A stretch of 10,889 bases of DNA, from NCBI GenBank assembly GCA_033809415.1, contig JAPXLT010000156.1, forward strand, positions 1 through 10,889, read 5' to 3'. Of the stretch, positions 1 to 7,000 are shown piece after piece. Source of the stretch: JAQVUB01 sp033809415 (GTDB lineage Bacteria > Verrucomicrobiota > Lentisphaeria > Oligosphaerales > Oligosphaeraceae). The notes under the pieces are model-generated. The model had not been told where the DNA came from, did not search any database, and saw only the letters and a program-made list of their open reading frames with translations. A program made the position numbers and the translations under genes. Numbering within the stretch: position 1 is the first letter of the stretch; every line of letters starts with the position of its first letter.

Positions 1-83
1 TGCCCCCTGCCCCTGCACCCTGCCCCCTGCACCCTGCCCCCTGCACCCTGCCCCCTGCACCCTGCCCCCTGCACCCTGCACCC
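1..83. repeat. Heptamer tandem repeat (TGCCCCC/TGCACCC)
   Basis: Twelve heptamers of the form TGCMCCC, one of them shortened to six bases, run from the left edge to position 83. From 21 to 76 they form four perfect copies of the 14-mer TGCCCCCTGCACCC. A single extra TGCACCC follows at 77-83. The array reaches the window edge, so its true length is unknown. It ends 19 bases before the DedA start codon and fills the place where that gene's promoter might be expected. Such perfect short repeats change copy number easily by slippage. There are no spacers, so it is not a CRISPR array. Confidence 0.95.
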
Positions 84-102
84 TAACATTGAAAGTCCCT
101 TT

Positions 103-810
103 ATGACTGAAACGCTTGCATTGCACATTGAAAGCCTGGCCGCCTATGCTCCGACTTGGGGCTTCTTTCTGATCTTTTTCTTCATGGCGGTCGAGAGTTC
201 ATTTATTCCTTTCCCCAGCGAAGTAGTCATGATCCCCGCCGGCTTCCTTGCATGGCGGCAGGAATTGACTTTCCAGCAGACCAGCATCGACTTCTTCATC
301 GCCTTTCTGGCTGGGCTGGCCGGCTCGCTCGCCGGTGCCTATGTCAATTATTTCCTCGCGCAGAAACTAGGAAGGCCCTTCTTGCACCGCTACGGAAAAT
401 ACTTTTTCCTTTCCCGCCCTACCCTTGACCGAGCCGATCAGATTTTCCTCGAATATGGAGAATTGGCCACCTTTGTTTGCCGCCTGCTCCCAGGCATCCG
501 GCAACTGATCTCACTGCCTGCCGGATTGTGCAACATGGACCTGAAACGCTTCACCCTGTTCACCGCACTCGGCGCCGGAATCTGGTGCCTGGTGCTGATG
601 TTCATCGGCGCATGGTTCGGACATCTCACCGAAGATATGACTTATCTAGAAATGGTCGAGCAGGGTTCCGCGATGATCGAGCGCAATATGCTCTGGATCG
701 TCCTCGGCCTGGCAATCATTGTCATACTTTATATCCTCGTGCATCGCCGCATCATGAACCCTGCGAACACCGCAGCAAAACAACCGGAAACACAGGAGAA
801 AACCCCATGA
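103..810 (+). CDS. DedA family (VTT domain) membrane protein
   Basis: A 235-residue integral inner-membrane protein of the DedA/SNARE-associated family. The family is linked to envelope homeostasis, membrane potential and, for several members, flipping of polyprenyl- or phospholipids; the substrate here cannot be told. Visible family marks are the acidic and proline-rich loop ESSFIPFPSE at residues 31-40, the glycine-rich segment around 71-79, and the FVCRLLPGIRQLISLPAG stretch at 124-141, which holds the family's conserved R and G residues. Hydrophobic segments lie near 18-34, 62-85, 150-172 and 196-213, followed by a polar C-terminal tail. Length fits the family (about 200-250 residues). 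The start is the first in-frame ATG after the heptamer repeat; no clear Shine-Dalgarno site precedes it. Its TGA overlaps the next ATG, so it is co-translated with the YjbQ gene. Confidence 0.92.
   Translation: MTETLALHIESLAAYAPTWGFFLIFFFMAVESSFIPFPSEVVMIPAGFLAWRQELTFQQTSIDFFIAFLAGLAGSLAGAYVNYFLAQKLGRPFLHRYGKYFFLSRPTLDRADQIFLEYGELATFVCRLLPGIRQLISLPAGLCNMDLKRFTLFTALGAGIWCLVLMFIGAWFGHLTEDMTYLEMVEQGSAMIERNMLWIVLGLAIIVILYILVHRRIMNPANTAAKQPETQEKTP
794..798 (+). promoter_or_regulatory. Ribosome binding site for the YjbQ gene
   Basis: AGGAG lies eight bases before the ATG at 807, inside the end of the DedA gene. This strong site fixes the YjbQ start at 807 rather than at the earlier in-frame ATG at 477. 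Together with the ATGA overlap it indicates translational coupling. Confidence 0.85.
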
Positions 811-1223
811 AAAGCTATCGCAAGGAACTCTGGTTCAATGTCGACCGCCGCCGCCAGATCGTCCATATCCAACCGCAGATCGAGGAATGCCTGCGCGAGT
901 CCGGCATCCGGGAAGGACTGCTGCTGTGCAATGCCATGCATATCACCGCATCGGTTTTCATCAATGACAACGAAGGCGGTCTACATCAGGATTTCGAAAC
1001 CTGGCTCGAACGCCTGGCACCGGAAAAGCCATACAGCCAGTATAACCACAACGGCTTCGAAGACAATGCCGACGCGCACCTGAAACGCACCATCATGGGA
1101 CGTGAAGTCGTCGTCGCCGTAACCGCCGGAAAACTCGATCTGGGTACCTGGGAGCAAATCTTCTATTACGAACTCGATGGAAAACGCAATAAACGAGTCC
1201 TAGTGAAAATTATCGGAGAATAA
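807..1223 (+). CDS. yjbQ: YjbQ / UPF0047 family protein (secondary thiamine-phosphate synthase-like)
   Basis: A 138-residue soluble protein of the YjbQ/UPF0047 family (small beta-fold proteins of about 130-140 residues). Family members are annotated as 'secondary thiamine-phosphate synthase enzyme' because E. coli YjbQ gives weak ThiE-like activity when overproduced; the physiological role is unsettled. Family marks are a central HITASVFINDNEGG segment (residues 45-58), the signature DNADAHLKRTIMG (86-98), including the conserved H91, and the C-terminal GTWEQIFYYELDG (113-125). The reading frame is open far upstream, but the start at 807 is supported by AGGAG at ideal spacing and by the usual family N-terminus. 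It overlaps the DedA stop by four bases, so both form one transcription unit. No thiamine genes lie nearby, so context does not support a thiamine role. Confidence 0.93.
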   Translation: MKSYRKELWFNVDRRRQIVHIQPQIEECLRESGIREGLLLCNAMHITASVFINDNEGGLHQDFETWLERLAPEKPYSQYNHNGFEDNADAHLKRTIMGREVVVAVTAGKLDLGTWEQIFYYELDGKRNKRVLVKIIGE

Positions 1224-1254
1224 ACTAAAAAAGAAATTGCTCGTCCTGCCCATC

Positions 1255-1454
1255 ATGAGTAAAAAACCGAAAAAGAAATTGACTGCGCAGCAGCGCCAAC
1301 GCCGCAAGGAATTCACGATTATCTTTGTGAATGGCAAACAAAAAGGGTGAAGCGTATGCCCTCTGCAAAAGAGGAAGCCGAACTCGAGGAATTCTACCGT
1401 AATGCCGATCCAATCTGGCTGCTTCAGAATGAAATGTGGGAATATCTGCCGTAA
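1255..1454 (+). pseudogene. Small basic/acidic protein gene broken by one frameshift
   Basis: Two abutting short frames look like halves of one gene. The first, ATG at 1255 to TGA at 1348-1350, encodes 31 residues: a lysine-rich start (MSKKPKKK), then LTAQQRQRRKEF and FVNGKQKG. The second runs in the -1 frame to TAA at 1452-1454 and includes EEFYRNADPIWLLQNEMWEY. Adding one base to the A run at 1340-1344 joins them into a protein of about 64-65 residues reading ...VNGKQKRVKRMP.... The joined protein resembles small conserved hypothetical proteins I recall, with a VNGKQK motif followed by NADPIWL-x-QNEMWE; I cannot name a family or function. No strong ribosome binding site is seen. This may be a real inactivation or a sequencing error in the homopolymer. 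It follows yjbQ by 31 bases and could belong to the same transcript. Confidence 0.6.
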
Positions 1455-1457
1455 TGG

Positions 1458-1565
1458 TTAACCACAAAAAGCACGTAAAACCCTGACGTGGACGTATGCC
1501 CATAACCCATTTTTTGTCCACGGAAAGCGCGGAAAATTTGTAGGGTCACTGCTTTGACGGATGGT
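1458..1565 (-). repeat. Composite intergenic repeat, full-length copy (modules M1-M4)
   Basis: Read on the minus strand, this element has four modules in order. M1 is a 30-mer at 1532-1561 beginning TCCGTCAAAGCAG. M2 contains CGCTTTCCGTGGACAAAAAA. M3 is TGGGTTATGGGCATACGTCC and onward, about 1482-1509. M4 is TTTTACGTGCTTTTTGTGG, about 1460-1479. A 24-base stretch at 1504-1527 recurs exactly, in opposite orientation, at 9556-9579. The M4 end stops three bases after the stop codon of the broken small gene. It serves here as the reference copy for the fragments listed below. Confidence 0.8.
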
Positions 1566-1822
1566 GGCGCATGCGGTTTAAAAAGTGGCGCAACCGTCCC
1601 GGTTGTGAATTCTATTCGCACCCCCAAGCCCGAACTGCTGCAGACCTAGAATCGGTCGGTCGGATCGGAACATTGCCTCCACTGAATCCTGTGGCAATTG
1701 CCATATCCGGAACTGCTTTTACGTTATTATGTGTAGAAAACGTGTTTTTAATCACGAAAATGGCACAAAACAGGTGAAATCAGCATAGGATTCACCGTAC
1801 CCTTTTTCTGCCAAGACGTCTC
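1566..1822. other. Intergenic stretch with no recognisable gene
   Basis: This stretch lies between repeat copies in the convergent gap separating the yjbQ side from the efflux operon. A small hairpin (CAACCG, loop TCC, CGGTTG) lies at 1591-1605, and a weak GGTGAA...TTCACC pair sits near its right end. An open frame at 1571-1777 has no ribosome binding site or recognisable protein features. I see nothing else. Confidence 0.6.
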
Positions 1823-1875
1823 CTTGGCGTCCTTGGCGGTTCAATGACGAGGAACCAACCGCCAAGAGCGCCAAG
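1823..1875. repeat. Long inverted repeat (CTTGGCG...CCAAG hairpin)
   Basis: A 19-base arm at 1823-1841 (CTTGGCGTCCTTGGCGGTT) pairs with 1857-1875 (AACCGCCAAGAGCGCCAAG) with two mismatches and a 15-base loop. It lies between convergent transcription units and could fold in RNA from either strand. No T-run follows on either side, so it is not a classical intrinsic terminator. The arm is itself built from a repeated CTTGGCG-type word. Confidence 0.85.
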
Positions 1876-1920
1876 CAGTCGGAGAAACCAATAGGTCAGA
1901 TCACAAATTCGCGTGCCATC

Positions 1921-1985
1921 CCATCCGTCAAAGCAGCAACTCTATAAAATTTCTGCGCTTTCCGTGCTTTCCGTGGACATAAAAT
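1921..1985 (+). repeat. Composite intergenic repeat, M1-M2 copy
   Basis: M1 at 1924-1953 matches the 3496-3525 copy at 29 of 30 positions and the minus-strand 1532-1561 copy at 25 of 30. M2 follows as GCGCTTTCCGTGCTTTCCGT and GGACATAAAA. Modules M3 and M4 are absent. The element ends four bases from the stop codon of the outer-membrane channel gene, facing it. Confidence 0.8.
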
Positions 1986-1989
1986 AGTG

Positions 1990-3375
1990 CTATTGTGCGC
2001 CACCGCCGAGGACTGCATACAGTTGCAGGCGGCTGCTATGGGCGGCCATTTTCAGGCTGACCAGCGCCTGTTGTGCGCTGAACATGCTTCGTTGCGCATC
2101 CAGCACGCTCAGATAGTTGTCGATTCCCTGTTCGTAGCGGATATTCGCCAGACGATAAGTCTCCTCGGTTGCTTCCACCAGGTCTTTTTGGGCATCGAGC
2201 TGTTCGCCGATATTCGCACACAAGGCCAGGGCGTCTGCGGTCTCACGAAACGCGTTCTGGATCGCTTTTTCGTATTGGGTGAGAGCGATCTCGCGCTGCA
2301 CTTTGCTGACCCGGTGCGCTGACCAGACGCGTGCATCGAAGATGGGCATCGACAACTGCGGGGTAAAGCTCCAGGTGCTTGTACCGCGTTCAAAAAGCCT
2401 TTGCAACTCTGTGCTGGCCGTGCCCAGGTTGCCGATCAGAACGATATTCGGGAAGAAAGCCGCACGTGCGGCACCAATGGTCGCGTATGCCGCGCGCAAC
2501 TGATGCTCGGCAGCAAGGATATCTGGACGTTGCAACAGCACCTGCGAGGAAAGCCCACTGGCAAAAGCTGCCGGCAAGGCGACATCCGCTATCGAGGTCG
2601 GCAGCAATTCCGGTGGCAGAGCACTTCCCACCAGCAATTGCAGAGCATTTTCAGCATTCGAGACTCTTTGCCGGTAACGAGCTATGTCACCACGGGCCAC
2701 TTCACGGGGAATCTGCGCACGGCGCAAATCCAGTTCCGTAACCAGCCCCTGGTTATACTGGCGCTCGACAAGCTCGTAGGCTTCCTGCTGGGACTTGAAA
2801 GTATCTTCCGCCAGCTTCAGGGACTCCCGCTCTGCCGCCAAAGCCATATAGCCATTGGCAACCGATGAAACCAGCAGAATCTGCGCACCACGCCGAGCCT
2901 GTTCAGTGGCAAAGAATTCCTGCAGAGCCTTCTCGGACAGGCTGCGCAGACGCCCGAAAAAGTCGATCTCCCAGGAAAACAGGCTGAGATTGGCCTGATA
3001 GACCTCAGTGATCCGGGGTTCATTCGGCGCTAACAGATCACGCGAGGTGCTCGAACGGCTGCCGCCGCCAGCCGCATAGATGCTCGGATACAATTCCTCG
3101 CGTTGAATCTTGTAAAGGGCACGGACTTGTTCGACCTGCAAGGCCGCCAGGCGAAGATCACGATTATTCTCGAGTGACAACTCGATCAGCTGACGCAACT
3201 CGGCATCCTGAATGAATTCACGCCAAGGCAAATCCGCAGCAGCACGTCCACTGCCGACTTCTCCTCCTGACGGAAGGTTTTCAGGCACAGGCGCAGCAGG
3301 GCGCTGGTAATCCGGAATCATCGTGCAACCACTGAACCATACAACTGCCAGCAATGAAATGACTATCGTTCGCAT
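1990..3375 (-). CDS. RND efflux outer-membrane channel lipoprotein (OprM/NodT family)
   Basis: A 461-residue outer-membrane factor, the exit duct of a tripartite efflux pump. The N-terminus is a lipoprotein signal (MRTIVISLLAVVWFSGC, lipid-bearing Cys17), followed by the usual PDYQRPAAPVP linker of the NodT/OprM group. Two outer-membrane efflux repeats follow, each a helical hairpin plus a beta-strand pair. Landmarks include SWEIDFFGRLRSL around residue 135 in the first repeat, and RPDILAAEHQLRAAYATIGA and the RYEQGIDNYLSVLDAQRS-type end in the second. Length is normal for OprM. AAAGGAT about nine bases before the ATG is a fair ribosome binding site. It is the last gene of the marR-adaptor-pump-channel order but is separated from the pump gene by 710 bases of repeats, so it may need its own promoter or read-through. 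The exported substrates cannot be told. Confidence 0.93.
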   Translation of the reverse strand: MRTIVISLLAVVWFSGCTMIPDYQRPAAPVPENLPSGGEVGSGRAAADLPWREFIQDAELRQLIELSLENNRDLRLAALQVEQVRALYKIQREELYPSIYAAGGGSRSSTSRDLLAPNEPRITEVYQANLSLFSWEIDFFGRLRSLSEKALQEFFATEQARRGAQILLVSSVANGYMALAAERESLKLAEDTFKSQQEAYELVERQYNQGLVTELDLRRAQIPREVARGDIARYRQRVSNAENALQLLVGSALPPELLPTSIADVALPAAFASGLSSQVLLQRPDILAAEHQLRAAYATIGAARAAFFPNIVLIGNLGTASTELQRLFERGTSTWSFTPQLSMPIFDARVWSAHRVSKVQREIALTQYEKAIQNAFRETADALALCANIGEQLDAQKDLVEATEETYRLANIRYEQGIDNYLSVLDAQRSMFSAQQALVSLKMAAHSSRLQLYAVLGGGAQ

Positions 3376-3493
3376 TTATTTTAGATCCTTTCTGAATCCG
3401 TAAAGTAACATCCCCAAAAAATTGGTTTGCAAGGTTGTCAACGCCTAAATTTATGCTGATTTCTAAAGAAATCAACCCGAATGGCGATTTTCC

Positions 3494-3525
3494 CTTCCGT
3501 CAAAGCAGCAACCCTATAAAATTTC
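3494..3525 (+). repeat. Composite intergenic repeat, M1-only fragment
   Basis: Positions 3496-3525 match 1924-1953 at 29 of 30 positions (TCCGTCAAAGCAGCAAC, then CTATAAAATTTC). Similarity stops right after AATTTC, so M2-M4 are missing. This copy does not abut a stop codon. Confidence 0.8.
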
Positions 3526-3644
3526 GTACTACTATTCCCAAACTTCTTGTTTTTTGTGAAAGATTTTTCTGAAAAGCAATTTCCAAGTCATTGACATGCA
3601 ATCCCTTTTAAGGTACCGCTAATTCCTGTGCTTTTCGCCGACAT

Positions 3645-3741
3645 AGCCCGAGGGCTGCACAATAATAACCCCCGGTGACCGAGCCCGGAGGGCGAGGGAA
3701 CCGGGGGTGGGCAGCACCCCGAAACCCGCGCCCGTAGGGCG
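3645..3741 (-). repeat. Structured GC-rich repeat unit, left (inverted) copy
   Basis: Read on the minus strand, the unit has three parts. First is a hairpin CGCCC-TAC-GGGCG (3729-3741). Second is a larger stem ACCCCCGGT/ACCGGGGGT (arms 3700-3708 and 3668-3676, 23-base loop) that holds an inner GCCC/GGGC hairpin (3683-3693). Third, after GGGGTTATTATTGT, comes a hairpin AGCCC-TC-GGGCT (3645-3656). The same parts, in the same order and with the same 9-23-9 geometry, occur in inverted orientation at 3822-3920. Confidence 0.8.
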
Positions 3742-3789
3742 ACACAAACGCAGTCTTGTCGAAAGCCTTGAGTAACTTGGAAAAGTCCA

Positions 3790-3815
3790 TTTCCACTTGC
3801 TGTTTCCACTTGCTG
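3790..3815 (+). repeat. Two tandem 13-bp repeats in the element core
   Basis: TTTCCACTTGCTG occurs twice without a gap (3790-3802 and 3803-3815). It lies in the 80-bp core between the two structured units. A GTAG at 3815-3818 directly precedes the right unit, two bases before its first hairpin. Confidence 0.9.
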
Positions 3816-3820
3816 TAGTA

Positions 3821-3920
3821 GCGCCCTTCGGGCGCAGGCTTGGGGGAGTCCCTTACCCCGGGTTGCGTCGCGCTCCGCGCTTCCTCACCCGGGGTTATTT
3901 TTGTATGGCGCTTCGCGCCG
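3821..3920 (+). repeat. Structured GC-rich repeat unit, right copy
   Basis: The parts are a GCGCCC-TTC-GGGCGC hairpin (3821-3835), a stem ACCCCGGGT/ACCCGGGGT (3855-3863 and 3887-3895, 23-base loop) around an inner GCGC-TCC-GCGC hairpin (3870-3880), then GGGGTTATTTTTGT, and a GGCGC-TTC-GCGCC hairpin (3907-3919). Alternative longer pairings also exist: TTGCGTCG at 3863-3870 with CGACGCAA at 3931-3938, and TCACCCGG at 3885-3892 with CCGGGTGA at 3918-3925. It mirrors the 3645-3741 unit, but many stem bases differ while pairing is kept. Confidence 0.8.
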
Positions 3921-3983
3921 GGTGAGCCTCCGACGCAATTGCGTAAAGCCGGCCTTGGCACATGGCGATCCGTCCGATCTGTC

Positions 3984-4080
3984 GTCCGTGCAAAGTCCGT
4001 GTCCCGTCCGTGTAAAGTCCGTGTGGGTTGCGGGCGATCAGTCCGCGCCAAGAATTTTCGTGAATTTTCGTGGTTAAAAA
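3984..4080 (+). repeat. Composite intergenic repeat copy with 11-bp tandem start
   Basis: Four 11-bp units starting GTCCGTG run from 3984 to 4027 (GTCCGTGCAAA, GTCCGTGTCCC, GTCCGTGTAAA, GTCCGTGTGGG) and take the place of M2. The last merges into M3 (4024-4052, TGGGTTGCGGGCGATCAGTC onward). M4 follows as TTTTCGTGAATTTTCGTGG. The element ends five bases from the stop codon of the RND pump gene, facing it. Confidence 0.8.
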
Positions 4081-4085
4081 ATCCT

Positions 4086-7000
4086 TCACGCCTTCTGCGC
4101 CGCTTCACGCGCACGCGCACGTCTGCGTTCTCCGCCGAAGAATTTATCCACCAGCATATAGAACAGCGGAGCAAAGATCACGACCAGGAGCGTTCCGGAG
4201 ACCATGCCTCCGAAGACCACCGTGCCGATCGCATTCATCGCACCGGCACCGGCACCGGTACTGAGTGCCATCGGGAACACCGACAGCCCGGTAGTCAGCG
4301 AAGTCATCATGATCGGGCGAAGACGAAGACGCACTGCAGTCACACAGGATTCGAATATGCCAACGCCCTGATCGACACCGCCCATTGCAAATTGCACAAT
4401 CAGAATCGCGTTCTTCGTTGACAGGCCAAGCGTATTAAGCAACCCGATCTGGAAATAGACGTCACTGGGCAGGCCGCGGCTCATTGAGGCGATAAAACCG
4501 CCGATCACCCCCAGCGGCAGCGTCAGCAGCACGGCAAAGGGAATGTCCCACTGGCCGTAGAGGGCAGCCAAAAACAGGAAGACGATGATAGCCGAGAAGG
4601 TATAGAGCAACCATGTCTGGCTGGTGCCCTGCTTCTCCTGATAAGAAAGCCCGGTCCACTCACACCCATAACCTTGGGGCAGCTTCGCCGTCAACTCCTC
4701 CATGATCTCCATCGCATCACCGGAACTGTAACCCTTTGCCGACTGTCCCCAAATATTGATCGAGGGGAATGCGTTGAAACGTTCGAGCCGCGGCGAGCCG
4801 CTCGACCAGCGACCGCTGGCAAAGGCCGAATAAGGCACCATTTTACCGCGGTTGTTGCGCACATAGATGCGCTGCAAATCCTCCGGCAGCATACGGTATG
4901 GCGCATCTGCCTGCAGATATACCCGCTTGATACGCCCGTTCTGGACGTAGTCATTGACGTAAGCGCTGCCGAAAGCCGCCGAAATCGTCGTATGAATCGA
5001 ATGGATTGGCACGCCCAGCGCACCCGCCTTGTCCCAGTCGATATCGACGCGGTATTCCGGCACATCCTCCATGCCGTTGGGACGGACGTTCATCAGGCGT
5101 TTGTCCTGCATGGCCATCCCCAGCAACTGATTACGCGCATTCAACAATGCCTCGTGTCCGGAGCCGCCACGGTCAACCAGCTGGAAGTCGAAACCCTGTG
5201 CCGTACCCAGCTCGGCAATTGCCGGCGGGGGGAAAGCAAAAATCATTGCGTTATGATATTGTTTGGCAAAATGTGCCGTGGCCCTGTCCGCCACCACATC
5301 CGCCCGCAGCTTTTTATCCCGGCGCTGATCCCATTCCTTCAGTTTGACAAAGACAATGCCGTTGTTCTGCGCCCGCCCGGAAAATCCGATACCGACGACT
5401 GTCGCACAAGATTCCACCGCTTCGGCTTCCTCATGCAGGAAATATTCCCGAACCTTGGTCATCATTTCCTCGGTCTGTTCGATGGTCGAGCCGGTCTGCA
5501 GCGATACCTGGGTCAGCAGCATCCCCTGGTCTTCATCCGGCAGGTAACTTGTCGAGATATTGCGATAAAGAATGAGCAATACACCTACAATAAGCAGATA
5601 CACCAGGACAAAGCGAACTTTGCGGGCCAAGCCATAGCCAACCATGGCGACCAGCCAGTCCCGGAAACGGTCGAATTTATCGTCAAACCAGCGGAAAAAG
5701 ACACGTAGAGGCTTGAAGCCGCCCTCGGCAGTCTTGCGGTCTTTTGGCGGTTTCAGGATACTGGCGCACAGAACCGGCGTGAGTATCAGAGCCACAGTCA
5801 CTGAGAACGCCATGGAAGTCACGATGGTCATCGAGAATTGCCGGTAGATGATGCCAGTCGAGCCGCTGAAGAAAGCCATCGGGCCAAACAGCGCGGAAAG
5901 CACCAGGGCAAAACCGATCAGCGCACTGGTCACCTGCCCTATCGATTTCCTAGTAGCCTCGAGGGGCGACAGCCCCTCTTCGCTCATCAGGCGCTCGACG
6001 TTCTCGACCACCACAATCGTATCATCAACCAGCAGGCCGATGGCGATCACCATCGCGAACATGGTCAGCATATTGATCGAAAAGCCAAAGATGTTCAAGG
6101 CGGCGCAGACTCCCAGAAGAACCACCGGCACCGCAATCGTCGGAATCAGGGTGGCGCGTATATTGCCCATGAACAGCCACATGACCAGAAAAACCAGCAG
6201 GATGGCCTGGAACAAAGACTTGACCGCTTCCTTGATCGCCACCACCACAAAAGGCGTCGTGTCGTAGGGATAGACGACGCTCAGGCCTGCCGGAAAATGC
6301 TGGCTGAGTTCTTTCATTTTGGCTTTGATGGCACTCGCCGTAGTCAGGGCATTGGCGCCAGGTGTCTGCCGGATGGCCAGCAGAGCCGCCGGTTTGCCAT
6401 TGTAAAGAGAGTTGGTATCACTGATAAAGGTGCCCAGCTCTGTGCGCCCGACATCTTTCACCCGGACAACTGCGCCGTCCGGCGCCATGCGCACCGGGAT
6501 ATTGGCAAAATCCTCCGGCGTTTTCAGCAAGTTTTGCACAACAATGGAGTTGTTCAGGCGCTGCCCCTTGACTGCCGGCGTACCGCCAAACTGACCTGCC
6601 GACACTTCGACGTTATACATGCGCACGGCGGCCATCACATCCTCGAAAGTCAGACCGTACTGAACCAGCTTATCCGGATTCAGCCAGATGCGCATGGCAT
6701 ATTCACGGGCAAATTTTTCCACCTCGCCGACACCCTGCACCCGCGCCAGAACCCCTTCGACATTGGATACGGCATAATCCCCGATGTCATCGGCGTTCAT
6801 GCTGCCGTCTTCACAAACCAAGCCCACCAGGATCAGGTAATTGCGGGTGGATTTGGTCACCTGCACACCCATGCGCTGCACAACCTCCGGCAGGCTGGCC
6901 GTGGCCAGTTGCAGCTTATTCTGCACTTTCGTCCAGGCCAGGTCTGGATCAATACCCGGTGCAAAGGTCAGTTCAATACGGCAAGTGCCTGCGGAATCGC

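Larger units (their letters stand above)
3376..4085. other. 710-bp repeat-filled gap inside the efflux operon
   Basis: Between the pump stop and the channel start no convincing gene is seen. The gap holds, left to right, an AT-rich leader of the channel gene (3376-3493), an M1 repeat fragment, AT-rich DNA to about 3640, two inverted structured GC-rich units around a short core (3645-3920), and a composite repeat with four 11-bp tandem units reaching the pump gene. A TTGACA on the minus strand (plus-strand 3436-3441) precedes the channel gene but lacks a good -10 at normal spacing, so I do not call a promoter. Partners of this kind are normally separated by a few tens of bases. Confidence 0.8.

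Noticed and set aside
1..83. CRISPR-like array
   Set aside because: Pure tandem heptamers without spacers and no cas genes.
1336..1350. Programmed -1 frameshift joining the two halves of the small gene
   Set aside because: The site reads AAA CAA AAA GGG TGA in the first frame. It does not fit the X XXY YYZ slippery heptamer and I saw no clear stimulatory structure. A one-base loss is simpler.
1571..1777. 68-residue plus-strand frame
   Set aside because: No ribosome binding site, no recognisable features, and it lies among intergenic repeats.
3436..3441. Minus-strand TTGACA as a promoter for the outer-membrane channel gene
   Set aside because: No acceptable -10 at 16-18 bases; the nearest candidate (TGTTAC) is about 25 bases away. 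Kept only as a note.
3608..4421. Overlapping long frames through the GC-rich repeats (minus 3608-4174, plus 3840-4421)
   Set aside because: Both run through hairpins and tandem repeats and into the pump gene, without ribosome binding sites or recognisable domains. A minus-strand stretch in the core (MDFSKLLKAFDKTAF) looks protein-like but ends within the repeat unit.
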